Assembly: GCF_009650215.1 (NCBI RefSeq)
Contig: NZ_CP045851.1
Coordinates: forward strand, 2,321,001 to 2,385,000
Direction: 5' to 3'
From: Actinomarinicola tropica
GTDB lineage: Bacteria > Actinomycetota > Acidimicrobiia > Acidimicrobiales > SKKL01
DNA: 64,000 nucleotides
Shown here: in pieces, positions 1 through 12,384 of the stretch
Layout of the letters: each line of letters starts with the position of its first letter
Position numbering within the stretch: position 1 is the first letter of the stretch
The notes under the pieces: model-generated
What the model saw: the letters and a program-made list of their open reading frames with translations, nothing else
What the model was told of the DNA's origin: nothing
The model's database searches: none
Program-made: the position numbers and the translations under genes

Positions 1-201
1 CACCTTCAGGTGGCTCGTGGGGGCCACGACGACGACCTGGTGACGAGGCTCCCGGGACAGGTGCTGGAGCACGGCGGCGAGGGCGAAGGTCGTCTTGCCG
101 GCGCCCGGGGTCGCGACGGCCAGGAAGTCGGGGCCGTCGTGCTCGGCCAGGCGATCTAACGCCTCCTTCTGCCAGCGGCGAAGCCGGATCGAGCGGGACA
201 T
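1..201 (-). CDS. DEAD/DEAH-box helicase, N-terminal fragment (runs off the window)
   Basis: This is the first 67 codons of a superfamily-2 helicase or ATPase; the rest lies left of the window. The N-terminus has a Q-motif-like stretch (RRWQKEAL) followed by Walker A TPGAGKTT at about residues 31-38 and a motif Ia-like VVVVAPTSHL. The family uses ATP to remodel or unwind nucleic acids; the substrate here is unknown. I chose ATG 201 because a -10-like TATCGT lies 10 nt upstream. An in-frame ATG at 252 would add 17 residues but leave only 28 bp before the divergent gene. Fold assignment is sure; the specific role is not. Confidence 0.8.
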   Translation of the reverse strand, partial: MSRSIRLRRWQKEALDRLAEHDGPDFLAVATPGAGKTTFALAAVLQHLSREPRHQVVVVAPTSHLKV

Positions 202-211
202 CGGCCGACCC

Positions 212-217
212 ACGATA
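212..217 (-). promoter_or_regulatory. candidate -10 element of the helicase gene
   Basis: TATCGT on the minus strand, 10 nt before ATG 201. No good -35 element was seen. If used, the mRNA would have almost no leader. Confidence 0.35.
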
Positions 218-280
218 GTGGCGAGCGGCCACGGCCCATCCGTGTGCGTCATGTCGTTTCATTGCCTCTTGACTCTCCAC

Positions 281-1687
281 ATGCCAGCCGACACCATGGC
301 GGTCGTGCCCGACGACCGCTCCATCGAGGTGGACGCCACCGGGGACCGTCCGACGGTCACCAAGACCGCCCGCGGACCAGCCGCCCGCCGGCTGCGGGTG
401 GAAGCCGCGGCCCTCACCGCGGCACGCCACCCCGGCGTGGTGGCCGTGGTGGGCGACCTGCCGACGACCTCCGACGACGGCACGGTCGTCCTGCGCACCC
501 GGTTCGTCGGCTCCCGCACGCTGGCCACCCTCGGTCCGGTCGAGCCCTCCCGTGCCGCGGCGCTCATCGCCTCGCTGGCCGCGACGGTCGCCGACCTGCA
601 CGACCTCGGCATCGTCCACCGCCGCCTCACCGCCGACCACGTCGTGGTCGCCACCGACGGTCGACCCGTCCTCTGCGGGTTCGCCGAAGCTGCGCAGGTC
701 GCACGGCCGGGCGCAGCCACCGCGGACGACGTCGCCCAGCTCGGGGAGCTCCTCCGCACCCTCGTCGCCGACGCGCCGACCGAGCTCGAGGAGCCGCCGG
801 CGCGACGACTCACCCGTCGCCGATCCGATGCCCACGTGCGCGGGGCGCTGCTCAACCTCGCCGACCAGGCGACCGCCGACGAGTGGATCCGGCGCCCCAC
901 GGCCCGCCAGTTCGCCGCCGCCATCTCGACCACCGTCCCCGGGGCCACCCTGCCCCCTCCCCCGCACGCGCTCCCGGGCCCGTCCTCCACCCCCACCACC
1001 CCGGCGGGCCCGGTCGCCCGGCGCCGCCGCAGCGAGCACCACCCCGAGGAGGATCCGGTCGCCCCTCCTCGCACCCCGCCCTCGCTGCGGCGGCCCGGGC
1101 TCCTCGTGGGCAGCGCCCTCGGCACCGTCCTCCTCGTCGGCCTCGCCGTGCCCCTGTCACTCGGCGGTGCCGACGGCACGCCGCCGCCGCCGACCGCACC
1201 TCCGGCCTCCACCACGACGACAGACGCGGCGATCGCCCACCCGGCCGTCTCGCCGACCACCACCACCGCCTCGCCTCCCCCGCTCGACCTCGCCGGCGCC
1301 GCGGGGTGCGCCACCGTGCCCGGCACCTCGCTCGCCGCCACCGCCAGCGGGCAGCCGTGCACCGCGGCCGTCGCCTTCGAGGCCGGGCGGCTCACCATCG
1401 ACGGCACGGCCTTCGACATCGGCGTCGACCCGGCCGCGATCGCGCTCGGCGACCTCACCTGCCGGGGCGAGGTCGAGCTGGCTGTCGTCGACCTCACCAC
1501 CGGCGACGTCGCCGTCTTCGAGCGCTGGGCCCGCCCGGGCGAACCGGTCCAGGGCGCGACGGTCGCTCGCATCGACTCCCCTCGCCAGATCGTGGCCGAG
1601 CCGCTCGGCGACGGCTGCCACCGACTCGCCGTCCTCGACACGTGGGGCATCCGCCACGTCGTCGACACCCAGGAGGACCTCCCGTGA
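281..1687 (+). CDS. membrane-anchored protein kinase-like protein (probable pseudokinase)
   Basis: About 468 residues. Residues ~20-220 follow a serine/threonine-kinase fold, but the catalytic loop near residues 110-123 reads IVHRRLTADHVVV, so the HRD aspartate is Arg. The DFG position reads CGFAEA, so the metal-binding aspartate is also gone. A lysine in VTK may be the remnant beta-3 lysine. A Pro-rich linker leads to one membrane helix (~272-292), then a Thr/Pro-rich segment and an extracytoplasmic domain with four cysteines. It is probably a catalytically dead signalling or scaffold protein. ATG 281 is the chosen start; ATG 296 is possible. Its stop overlaps the GTG of the LysM gene by four bases, so the two are probably translated together. 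Confidence 0.7.
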   Translation: MPADTMAVVPDDRSIEVDATGDRPTVTKTARGPAARRLRVEAAALTAARHPGVVAVVGDLPTTSDDGTVVLRTRFVGSRTLATLGPVEPSRAAALIASLAATVADLHDLGIVHRRLTADHVVVATDGRPVLCGFAEAAQVARPGAATADDVAQLGELLRTLVADAPTELEEPPARRLTRRRSDAHVRGALLNLADQATADEWIRRPTARQFAAAISTTVPGATLPPPPHALPGPSSTPTTPAGPVARRRRSEHHPEEDPVAPPRTPPSLRRPGLLVGSALGTVLLVGLAVPLSLGGADGTPPPPTAPPASTTTTDAAIAHPAVSPTTTTASPPPLDLAGAAGCATVPGTSLAATASGQPCTAAVAFEAGRLTIDGTAFDIGVDPAAIALGDLTCRGEVELAVVDLTTGDVAVFERWARPGEPVQGATVARIDSPRQIVAEPLGDGCHRLAVLDTWGIRHVVDTQEDLP

Positions 1688-2604
1688 CCCACCCCCTCGA
1701 CGTGCACCGGCTCACCGCCGTCGGCACGCTGCTCGCCGCCCTCGCCGTGCTCGCAGCCAGCGACGGGGCCATCCCCTCGGCTCCGCTCGACCCGTCGTCG
1801 TGGCCGTCGTGGTGGGCCTCCACCGACCCGGCGCTCGCCGTGGGAGCCGTCCTGCGGGCCGGTGCCACCGGCGCCGCCGGCTACCTGCTCCTCGTCACGG
1901 TCCTCGACCTGCTCGCCTCGGCGGTGGGCCTGCACGCCCTGGCGCGCCTGGCCCGCCGCATGGCACCGGCGGCGTGGCGGGCAGTGGTCCTCCGTCCCGT
2001 CGCAGCGGGTGCGCTCGCGCTCCCCGTCCTGGCCGCGCCGGGCGTCGGGCCGTTGCTGCCGACGCCCGCGTCGGCCGAGGGCGCTGCGCCCGAGTCCGCC
2101 GACGCCGATCGCCCGGTCCTGACGATGACCTGGGCCGGGTCACCCGACGCCCCACCGACGACTCTCGACCCCACGCCGCCGAGCACCGCTCCCGCACCGC
2201 CGGACGTCGACGCCACGACGACCACGACCGCGCCTCGGCCACCCATCGACGTCCCACCACCCACCATCTCGATGCTCCCCCCGCCGACCACGAGCCCACC
2301 TCCCGCCACCGACGTCCCCGAGCCTGCGCCATCGACCGCCCCGGCCCACCCGGCCGAGGAGCGCGCCGACGATCGGCCGGCCGACGCCGGGTCGGCCGAC
2401 GGCCACCACGTCGTGGTCCGAGGCGACTCGTTCTGGCGGATCGCCGAGCGGCACCTCCGCGCTGCGCACGGGCGCGAGCCGACGAGTGCCGAGGTCGGGG
2501 CCTACTGGCGGCGCCTGATCGCGGCGAACGAGGATCGCCTCCCCGCGCCGGGCAACCCGGACCTGATCTACGCGGGGATGCGGCTGGTGCTCCCCGCCGT
2601 GTGA
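1684..2604 (+). CDS. membrane protein with C-terminal LysM domain
   Basis: 306 residues. Two or three hydrophobic segments (~9-25, ~62-88, ~103-124) are followed by a long Pro/Thr/Ala-rich linker (~140-235) and a C-terminal LysM-like module. That module begins HHVVVRGDSFWRIAERHL and ends in YAGMRLVLP. LysM modules bind N-acetylglucosamine-containing glycans, usually peptidoglycan, so this end should lie outside the membrane. The GTG start sits inside the stop of the pseudokinase gene (GTGA), which argues for coupling and a shared function, perhaps sensing or organising the cell wall. It converges on bldD with nine bases between stops. Specific function is unknown. Confidence 0.75.
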   Translation: MTHPLDVHRLTAVGTLLAALAVLAASDGAIPSAPLDPSSWPSWWASTDPALAVGAVLRAGATGAAGYLLLVTVLDLLASAVGLHALARLARRMAPAAWRAVVLRPVAAGALALPVLAAPGVGPLLPTPASAEGAAPESADADRPVLTMTWAGSPDAPPTTLDPTPPSTAPAPPDVDATTTTTAPRPPIDVPPPTISMLPPPTTSPPPATDVPEPAPSTAPAHPAEERADDRPADAGSADGHHVVVRGDSFWRIAERHLRAAHGREPTSAEVGAYWRRLIAANEDRLPAPGNPDLIYAGMRLVLPAV

Positions 2605-2613
2605 GCGAGACCG

Positions 2614-3183
2614 CTACGAGGCGGTCGACTCGTCGTTCTCGCCTGCGAGCCCCATGACGGCCAGCCGGCGCGCCGCCTGGGCGACGTCGATGCCGAGGAT
2701 GCAGGCGATGGCCCGCAGGTCGTCGCGGCGGATCGTGAGGACCCGACCGTTGAAGTCCTGGCGCTCGACCTGGATCATCGTGAGGAACCGGTTGAGCATC
2801 TCGGCTTCGGGCCCGGTGAGGGTGTCGAGCCGGGTGAGGTCGATGGTGATGGCGGCCTGCGGCTCGGGCACCTGACCGGTGAGGTCGACGACCGCGCCGT
2901 CCTGCTCACGCTGGAAGCCGGGGCCGTCGTCGCGCGGCAGGAGCTGGTCGACCGGCACGTTGTAGAAGCGGGCCAGCCGCTGGAGCCGGGGCACCGAGAT
3001 CGCCCGCTCGCCGCGCTCGTAGGCGCCGAGCACCGAGGCCTTGAACTCCTGGTTCGACTCGGCCTCGACGTCCTGGAGGGACATGCGCTTCTGGCGGCGG
3101 ATCGCCCGCAGGCGCTCGCCCACGCGACGGCCGTACTCGGCGTTCACACCCTCCGAGCCCACGGGCTCGCTCTCGGTCGACAT
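2614..3183 (-). CDS. bldD: BldD-type transcriptional regulator with c-di-GMP signature
   Basis: 189 residues. An XRE-type helix-turn-helix occupies ~14-82 (RRVGERLRAIRRQKRMSL and a typical recognition-helix region). The C-terminal domain carries R141-x-D143, eight residues, then R152-x-x-D155. This matches the bipartite cyclic-di-GMP signature (RXD-X8-RXXD) known from Streptomyces BldD, and the flanking DFNGRVL and DDLR stretches match it too, from memory. In Streptomyces, c-di-GMP dimerises BldD on DNA and represses development and its own gene. ATG 3183 follows a GGAG-like site. It is transcribed alone from a good promoter at 3246-3274. The regulon in this organism is unknown. Confidence 0.88.
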   Translation of the reverse strand: MSTESEPVGSEGVNAEYGRRVGERLRAIRRQKRMSLQDVEAESNQEFKASVLGAYERGERAISVPRLQRLARFYNVPVDQLLPRDDGPGFQREQDGAVVDLTGQVPEPQAAITIDLTRLDTLTGPEAEMLNRFLTMIQVERQDFNGRVLTIRRDDLRAIACILGIDVAQAARRLAVMGLAGENDESTAS

Positions 3184-3240
3184 CGTTTGCTCCACTCCCG
3201 AGCGGCTCGGGCTCCCCACCCGCGGAGGGCCGCTCGTACG

Positions 3241-3268
3241 CTGTCAGGTTAACCGCGTTGCGTGACAG
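3241..3268. promoter_or_regulatory. inverted repeat around the bldD -10 (candidate operator)
   Basis: CTGTCA at 3241-3246 and TGACAG at 3263-3268 form a 6-bp inverted repeat with a 16-nt spacer. It brackets the -10 box and touches the -35 box of bldD. It does not match the published BldD box well, so binding by BldD is only a guess based on its known autoregulation. Confidence 0.35.
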
Positions 3269-3274
3269 GATCAA
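3246..3274 (-). promoter_or_regulatory. bldD promoter (TTGATC-N17-TAACCT)
   Basis: On the minus strand, TTGATC (3274-3269) and TAACCT (3251-3246) are separated by exactly 17 nt, which fits a housekeeping sigma-70 promoter. The predicted leader is about 55 nt. Confidence 0.6.
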
Positions 3275-3291
3275 TCACAGAGTGCGGTCGA

Positions 3292-4005
3292 TCAGCCGGC
3301 TTGACGCACCGATCCACCGCGCAACGCTGTCATCAGCGCACCTGCGGTCACCGCAGCGGTCTCCGCGCGCAGGATGTGGTCGCCGAGAGCGACGGCATCG
3401 CCCGCCACGTCCCGCTCGGCATCGCTCCACCCGCCCTCCGGGCCGACGAGCACCACGGTGTCGTCGGCACGCAGGGTGCGCCCACCACGATCGGCCCGGA
3501 CCGAGTGCGGGAGGGCGGCCGCCACGGCGATCTCGTAGGGACCGTCGATCTCCGGCAGGTAGCAGCGGCGGCACTGCATCGACGCCTCCCGCGCGATGCG
3601 CGCCAGGCGCTCCAGCTGCCGCGCCGCCCGCTCCCCCTCCCACCGCACGACGGAGCGCTCCGCCTGGAGGACGAGGATCCGGTCGATGCCGAGCTCGGTC
3701 AGCTTCTGGACCACCCACTCGGGCCGGTCGCCCTTCACGGGCGTGAACGCCACCGTCAGCGACGGCGAGCGGCGGGCCACGTGGTGCACGTCGTCCTCGG
3801 GCTGGATCGGCACGCCGTAGCGACACCGCCGCCACCGGCCGTGACCGTCGGACACCGTGAGCGGGTCACCGGCGCGCACCCGCAGCACCCGCTCGAGGTG
3901 GTGGCGGTCGTCGGCGCCGATGGCGGGACGTGCGATGTCGTCGACGAAGACGTGCGGACCGCTGCGACCGTCGGGCCCGAGCTCCGCCTGCTCCTCGCCC
4001 GCCAT
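3292..4005 (-). CDS. rsmE: 16S rRNA (uracil-1498-N3)-methyltransferase RsmE
   Basis: 237 residues, the usual size for this SPOUT-class enzyme, which methylates U1498 of 16S rRNA with S-adenosylmethionine. The N-terminal PUA-like part contains HHLERVLRVRAGDPL. The C-terminal knotted domain carries the SAM-binding VVLVGPEGGWSDAE and a terminal ILRAETAAV segment. It starts at ATG 4005, two bases after the dnaJ stop, so it is the last gene of hrcA-dnaJ-rsmE, an arrangement common in actinobacteria and firmicutes. It should be co-transcribed from the CIRCE-controlled promoter. Confidence 0.93.
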   Translation of the reverse strand: MAGEEQAELGPDGRSGPHVFVDDIARPAIGADDRHHLERVLRVRAGDPLTVSDGHGRWRRCRYGVPIQPEDDVHHVARRSPSLTVAFTPVKGDRPEWVVQKLTELGIDRILVLQAERSVVRWEGERAARQLERLARIAREASMQCRRCYLPEIDGPYEIAVAAALPHSVRADRGGRTLRADDTVVLVGPEGGWSDAERDVAGDAVALGDHILRAETAAVTAGALMTALRGGSVRQAG

Positions 4006-4007
4006 CG

Positions 4008-5126
4008 CTACTTGAACGCCGACTTGATCTTGGCGAAGAAGCTCTCGTCGGCCGGCGTGACGACGTCCCCGGTGGCCGCGGCGAAGCGCCGGAGCAGCTC
4101 CTCCTGGTCGTCGGTGAGCTTCGTGGGCACGTCGACGGCGATCTTCACGAGCAGGTCGCCCCGCCCCCGACCGTCGACCGACGGCACGCCGCGGCCGCGC
4201 AGCCGGAAGACCCGCCCCGGCTGGGTGCCCGGTGGGACGACGAGGTCCTCCTCGCCGTCGAGGGTCTCGAACGGCAGGTGCGTGCCGAGCGCGGCCTGCG
4301 GCATCGAGACGTGCAGCTCGTGCATCAGGTCGTTCCCGACCCGCTCGAAGCGGTCGTCGGGTCGCACGTCGAGGTGGACGTAGAGGTCGCCCGCACCACC
4401 GCCCCGAGGCCCGACCGCACCGCGCCCCGTGAGGCGCAGGGTGCTCCCGGTGTCGACACCGGCGGGGATGTCGACGGTGTAGGTCTTCTCGACGACGCGC
4501 CGGCCCTCGCCGCCGCACATCTCGCACGGGCTGGCCACGACCTGTCCGGTGGCGCCGCAGGTGTTGCACGGTCCGGCGGTGACGACCTGACCCAGGATCG
4601 ACTGGCGGACCCGGCGGACCTGGCCGCTGCCCCCGCAGTCCCCGCAGGTGGAGACCGACGTGCCCGGCGTGGCGCCGGTGGCCTCGCACGACTCGCAGGC
4701 GACGGCGGTGCGCACCGACACGTCGGTCTGGCAGCCGAACACCGCGTCGCGGAAGTCGATCGTCGCCACGGCTTCGAGGTCGGGGCCTCGCGCCGGGCCG
4801 CTCGGGCCCCTCGTCCGACCCGCTCCCCCGAACGGGCCACCACCACCGAAGAAGGCGTCGAAGATGTCGCCGAACCCGCCGGCGTCGAACGGTGCCCCAC
4901 CGGCCGCGCCGCCCACGCCGGCCTCGCCGAACTGGTCGTAGCGGGCCCGCTTCTCGGGATCGGACAGCACCTCGTAGGCCCGGGCGACCTCCTTGAACTG
5001 CGCCTCGGCCGCCGGGTCGGCGTTGGTGTCGGGGTGCAGCTCGCGCGCCTTACGGCGGTAGGCCTTCTTGATCTCGTCGGCGGTGGCGCCGCGGCTGACC
5101 CCGAGCGCCTCGTAGTAGTCGGACAT
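4008..5126 (-). CDS. dnaJ: chaperone DnaJ (Hsp40)
   Basis: 372 residues. The J domain (1-~68) contains the DnaK-stimulating HPD at 31-33. A Gly/Phe-rich linker follows (~70-110). Next come four zinc-binding repeats, [24 protein letters not shown] and CEMCGGEG, then two C-terminal substrate-binding domains. It is a complete type I DnaJ that delivers unfolded clients to DnaK. Its ATG overlaps the hrcA stop by one base (TGATG). The hrcA-linked copy is normally the stress-induced one where actinobacteria have two dnaJ genes; a grpE-dnaK-dnaJ copy is not in this window. Confidence 0.96.
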   Translation of the reverse strand: MSDYYEALGVSRGATADEIKKAYRRKARELHPDTNADPAAEAQFKEVARAYEVLSDPEKRARYDQFGEAGVGGAAGGAPFDAGGFGDIFDAFFGGGGPFGGAGRTRGPSGPARGPDLEAVATIDFRDAVFGCQTDVSVRTAVACESCEATGATPGTSVSTCGDCGGSGQVRRVRQSILGQVVTAGPCNTCGATGQVVASPCEMCGGEGRRVVEKTYTVDIPAGVDTGSTLRLTGRGAVGPRGGGAGDLYVHLDVRPDDRFERVGNDLMHELHVSMPQAALGTHLPFETLDGEEDLVVPPGTQPGRVFRLRGRGVPSVDGRGRGDLLVKIAVDVPTKLTDDQEELLRRFAAATGDVVTPADESFFAKIKSAFK

Positions 5127-6124
5127 CAGCCCTCGCTCAGGCGGTGACCGAGCCGCTGGCTGACGACAGCGACGGCGGCCAGAGCCTGCGGGTAGTTCAT
5201 GCGGGTGGGACCGAGCACGCCGATCGTGCCCACGCCCTCGCCGTCGACCTGGTACGGCGCGACCACGAGCGAGCACTCGGCGAGCGGCTCGACGCCGGTC
5301 TCGGAGCCGATGGCCACGCTGAGGCCCCGGTCGAGGACGTCGCGCAGGAGCGACACGACGACGATCTGCTGCTCGAGGATGGTGAGCACCTGGCGGATGG
5401 TGTCGACCGCGTCGAACGAGCCGGCCATCTGCGAGGTGCCGCCCACGAACACGGAGTCGGGCTCGTTCTCGTGGACGCCGAGCGCGGCGCGGGCGGTGTC
5501 GACCAGCCGGTCGACGGCCGCGTCGCCCGACGGGGGCACGACGGAGAGGCCCGCGAGCGGCGAGCCCCTCAGGTGCTCCTGGAGGTGCGCCGAGGCCCGG
5601 TCGAGCACGACCTCGTCGACGTCCTCGTCGAGCTCGAGGGTGTGCTTGTGGATCGCCCCGTTGGAGAGGACGGCCACCTCCATCACCACCCGCGGCGTCA
5701 GCGCGACGAGCTGGATGGACCGGACCGTGGCGATCTCGTGGGGCGGACCGACGACGACGGCGGCGTGGTGCGTGATGTTGGAGAGGAGCCGCGACGTGTC
5801 GGCGAGCATCGACTCGAGCTCGCCGTGGGCCCGGGCGAAGAACTGCCGGACCTGCTGGGTCTCGGCGCTGCCGAGCGGGCCGGGCTGGGCGATGTTGTCG
5901 ACGAAGAACCGGTAGCCCTTCTCGGTGGGGACCCGGCCGGCGGACGTGTGCGGCTGCACCAGGTAGCCCTCGGCCTCGAGCACCGCCATCTCGTTGCGCA
6001 CAGTCGCCGGCGACACGGCGACCGACGGGTCGCGTGCGACGTGCCCGGAGCCCACGGGCTGGGCGGTGTCGATGTACTCCTCCACCACGGCGCGCAGGAT
6101 GGAGGCCTTGCGTTCGTCGAGCAT
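5126..6124 (-). CDS. hrcA: heat-inducible transcription repressor HrcA
   Basis: 332 residues. It opens [18 protein letters not shown], the characteristic HrcA winged-helix start, with the conserved [14 protein letters not shown] and [14 protein letters not shown] motifs. GAF-like and dimerisation regions follow. HrcA binds CIRCE and represses chaperone genes; GroEL activity normally tunes it. ATG 6124 is preferred over upstream in-frame codons because it matches the family start and lies downstream of the CIRCE/promoter. A GGAGGAGG site precedes it by about 13 nt. The gene should repress itself and dnaJ through the CIRCE at 6170-6196. Confidence 0.95.
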   Translation of the reverse strand: MLDERKASILRAVVEEYIDTAQPVGSGHVARDPSVAVSPATVRNEMAVLEAEGYLVQPHTSAGRVPTEKGYRFFVDNIAQPGPLGSAETQQVRQFFARAHGELESMLADTSRLLSNITHHAAVVVGPPHEIATVRSIQLVALTPRVVMEVAVLSNGAIHKHTLELDEDVDEVVLDRASAHLQEHLRGSPLAGLSVVPPSGDAAVDRLVDTARAALGVHENEPDSVFVGGTSQMAGSFDAVDTIRQVLTILEQQIVVVSLLRDVLDRGLSVAIGSETGVEPLAECSLVVAPYQVDGEGVGTIGVLGPTRMNYPQALAAVAVVSQRLGHRLSEG

Positions 6125-6169
6125 CGGGCGGGACCCACCTCCTCCGTCGCATCCCGGGGTCGGCACGGA

Positions 6170-6196
6170 TTCGCACTCGATGATACCGAGTGCCAA
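6170..6196 (-). promoter_or_regulatory. CIRCE operator with embedded -10 box
   Basis: TTCGCACTC, nine bases, then GAGTGCCAA. This differs from the CIRCE consensus (TTAGCACTC-N9-GAGTGCTAA) at only two positions. The nine-base spacer contains TATCAT on the minus strand (6185-6180), a near-perfect -10 hexamer, so bound HrcA would sit directly on the promoter. Confidence 0.92.
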
Positions 6197-6223
6197 CGCA
6201 CGGGCCGAGGCAGCGCCGTCCGC

Positions 6224-7258
6224 TCAGCTCGACGGCGAGCTCGGGGTGAGGTGGTGGGGCGCGGCCCAGGAGTGGAGCACCTGGACGTAGTTGGTGCGCT
6301 CGAACGCCGCGGCGTCGCCCGAGGTGGCGGTGGTCGCGCTCCCCCGCAGCTGGTCGGTCGACTCGTACTCGTGGTCCTCCAGCCACGCGACCAGCTGTGA
6401 CTCCACCGTGCGCAGGTGCGACGCGCCGTTCCGGAGCAGCGCCGAGGTGAGCATCGCCACGTCGGCCCCGGACATGAGGGCCTTCACGACGTCGGTGCCC
6501 GAGTGCACGCCCGTGGTCAGCGCGAGCGACACGTCGGGGCCCAGCTGGGGGCGCAGGATCGCCATCCACCGCAGCGGCAGCCGCATCTCGCCCGGATGGC
6601 TCAGCTCCACCCTGTTGACCACCTCGAGGGACTCGAGGTCGAGGTCGGGTTGGTAGAAGCGGTTGAACAGCACCAGCCCGTCGGCGCCGGCGTCGACCAC
6701 CCTGGCCGCGAAGTTGGCCATGGCCGAGTAGTGCGGGCTGAGCTTCACCGCCACGGGGATCGACACCGCGGTCCGCACCGCCTCGACGATCTGGAGGTCC
6801 CGGTGCTCCATGGCGGTGGCGTCCAGCGTCGGGTCGGCGGCCAGGTGGTACAGGTTCAGCTCCAGCGCCGCCGCGCCGGCCCGCTCCAGCAGCGAGGCGT
6901 GCCAGGTCCAGCCGCCGGGGCTCGTGGCGTTCAGGCTGGCGATCACCGGCACCTCGCAGCGCGCCGCCAGCGACTCGAGCGTGGCGAGGTAGCGGTCCGT
7001 GGTCGTCATGTAGGCGTCGTCGACGTCTGGGAAGTAGTCGAGCGCCTCGGCGAAGTGCTCCGAACCCGCTTCCAGCGCCCGGGTCAGCTCCACCTCCTCG
7101 TGGACGATCTCCTCCTCGAACAGCGACGGCATGACGATGGCCGCCGCGCCGGCCGCCTCGACCTGGAGGGCGCTGTCGACGTGGCCGTTGAGCGGCGACG
7201 CCGAGGCGACGATCGGCGTCCGCAGGTCGAGCCCCAGGTAGCGGGTGGTGAGGTCCAT
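6224..7258 (-). CDS. dihydroorotate dehydrogenase-like FMN protein paired with PFOR
   Basis: 344 residues with a TIM-barrel FMN-enzyme pattern: [22 protein letters not shown] at the start, [26 protein letters not shown] and the phosphate-binding [23 protein letters not shown]. It belongs to the PyrD/PreA-like group often encoded beside nifJ, and is probably not the pyrimidine-pathway enzyme; the substrate is unknown. ATG 7258 lies three bases after the nifJ stop, so the two form an operon and a redox link through ferredoxin or flavin is likely. The C-terminus ends in a Ser-rich tail. Confidence 0.8.
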   Translation of the reverse strand: MDLTTRYLGLDLRTPIVASASPLNGHVDSALQVEAAGAAAIVMPSLFEEEIVHEEVELTRALEAGSEHFAEALDYFPDVDDAYMTTTDRYLATLESLAARCEVPVIASLNATSPGGWTWHASLLERAGAAALELNLYHLAADPTLDATAMEHRDLQIVEAVRTAVSIPVAVKLSPHYSAMANFAARVVDAGADGLVLFNRFYQPDLDLESLEVVNRVELSHPGEMRLPLRWMAILRPQLGPDVSLALTTGVHSGTDVVKALMSGADVAMLTSALLRNGASHLRTVESQLVAWLEDHEYESTDQLRGSATTATSGDAAAFERTNYVQVLHSWAAPHHLTPSSPSS

Positions 7259-7261
7259 CGG

Positions 7262-10897
<3,636 letters not shown>

Positions 10898-11019
10898 TCT
10901 CGGCTCCCGGGGTCTCGGATCCACGGCAGACGACGCCAGCCGCACCCCCGAGCCTGACGATCGGGCGGCCCGCCGCACAGGGCCGGAGGTCCACGCCGAG
11001 CCGGGACCTCCGCGGGTGA

Positions 11020-11029
11020 CCCCCCCCCC
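11020..11029. repeat. homopolymeric C10 tract
   Basis: Ten consecutive C residues lie in the gap between the nifJ start and the photolyase stop. The tract is three bases outside the photolyase stop codon, so length changes would not affect either protein. Confidence 0.8.
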
Positions 11030-11031
11030 GA

Positions 11032-12384
11032 TCAGCGGACCTCGTCGTAGCGGGCCAGCGCCTCCTCCCGCTCCGCGGCGTGGTCGACGATCGGCTCCGG
11101 GTAGTCGGCGTCGCCGAACAGGTCGGCCGGGGCCGTCCACGGCTCGTGGATCCGCCGGCGGTCCAGGTGCGCCAGCTCGGGCACCCACCGCCGGATGTAG
11201 TCGCCGTCGGGGTCGAACTTCTTCGACTGGGAGACCGGGTTGAAGATCCGGAAGAACGGCGCGGCATCGGTGCCGGTGCCGGCTACCCACTGCCATCCGT
11301 GCGTGTTGGACGCCAGGTCGCCGTCCACCAGGTGCTGCATGAAGTGGTGAGCGCCACGGGACCAGTCGACGTGCAGGTCCTTCACGAGGAAGCTCGCGAC
11401 GACCATGCGGACCCGGTTGTGCACCCATCCCTCACCGAGCAGCTGGCGCATCCCGGCATCGACGAGCGGGTAGCCGGTGCGCCCCTCGGCCCACGCCGCG
11501 AAGCGCTCGTCGGCCCGTCGTCCGGCGTCGACACGCATCCGGCGCATCTTCTCCTGGTACGCCCGTCGCGTCGTGTCCGGGCGGTCGAGGAGGACGTCGG
11601 CGTAGAACTCCCGCCACGCCACCTCGGACCGGAACGTCTCCTCCCCCTCGGTGCGACCGAGTCGGTGGAGGATCTGCCGAGGGTGCAGGCAGCCCCACTT
11701 GAGGTAGGGCGACAGGCGGGACGTGGCGTCCTGCGCCGGCTCGTCCCGCAGCTCCCCGTACCGCTCCACGCGGTGCCGGAGGAACGTGTCCAGCCGACGG
11801 CGGGCCGCCGCCTCGCCGGGCTCCGGCAGGTCGGCCGCGACGTCGGGCCGGTCGGGCAGCGGGTCCGAGGCGATGCCGGTGACCGCCTCGAGGGACCTCG
11901 GGCGCTGCACCGGATCCGGCCACCCGACGTCGCGCCACGCCCGGTAGAACGGCGTGAACACCTTGTACGGCGCGTCGGTGCGGTTGACCACCGTGCCCGG
12001 CTCGACGGCGTAGGCGGAGCCGATCCGCTCGAGCGGGACCTCGTCGCCGTCGAGCACGCGCTCGACCTCCTCGTCCCGGCGGCGCCCGTAGGGGCCGTGA
12101 TCCGCGGCGCAGACGACGGCGGACGCGTCGACCTCTCGTGCGGCGGACGGCACCACCTCCACGGGATCGCCGACGCGCACGACGAGGCGACCATCGAGAT
12201 CGGCGGAGAGGGCGTCGAGGCAGCCGAGGAGGAACCAGCGACGGTTCGCCCCGGCCGGCTCCCACAGAGCGGGGTCGATCACGAACAGAGGGAGGACCTG
12301 CCCGCGGCGCGCCGCCTCGGCCAGCGCAGGGTTGTCCGCGAGGCGCAGGTCCCGTCGGAACCACATGACGGTGGGGCGCGTCAC
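11032..12384 (-). CDS. phr: deoxyribodipyrimidine photo-lyase
   Basis: 450 residues, class I photolyase/cryptochrome family. It repairs UV pyrimidine dimers using light and FADH-. The N-terminal antenna domain begins VMWFRRDLRLADNPAL. The C-terminal FAD domain carries the canonical TGYPLVDAGMRQL, GWVHNRVRMVVASFLVKDL and HGWQWVAGTGTDAAPFFRIFNP blocks, so it looks functional. GTG 12384 overlaps the SDR stop (GTGA), so it is translated with the SDR gene; the internal ATG 12366 is a less likely start. The gene implies exposure to sunlight. Confidence 0.95.
   Translation of the reverse strand: MTRPTVMWFRRDLRLADNPALAEAARRGQVLPLFVIDPALWEPAGANRRWFLLGCLDALSADLDGRLVVRVGDPVEVVPSAAREVDASAVVCAADHGPYGRRRDEEVERVLDGDEVPLERIGSAYAVEPGTVVNRTDAPYKVFTPFYRAWRDVGWPDPVQRPRSLEAVTGIASDPLPDRPDVAADLPEPGEAAARRRLDTFLRHRVERYGELRDEPAQDATSRLSPYLKWGCLHPRQILHRLGRTEGEETFRSEVAWREFYADVLLDRPDTTRRAYQEKMRRMRVDAGRRADERFAAWAEGRTGYPLVDAGMRQLLGEGWVHNRVRMVVASFLVKDLHVDWSRGAHHFMQHLVDGDLASNTHGWQWVAGTGTDAAPFFRIFNPVSQSKKFDPDGDYIRRWVPELAHLDRRRIHEPWTAPADLFGDADYPEPIVDHAAEREEALARYDEVR

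Noticed and set aside
11020-11029. C10 tract as a phase-variation switch
   Set aside because: It lies outside both neighbouring coding regions, downstream of the photolyase stop and over 120 bp upstream of the nifJ start, with no promoter spacing it could alter.
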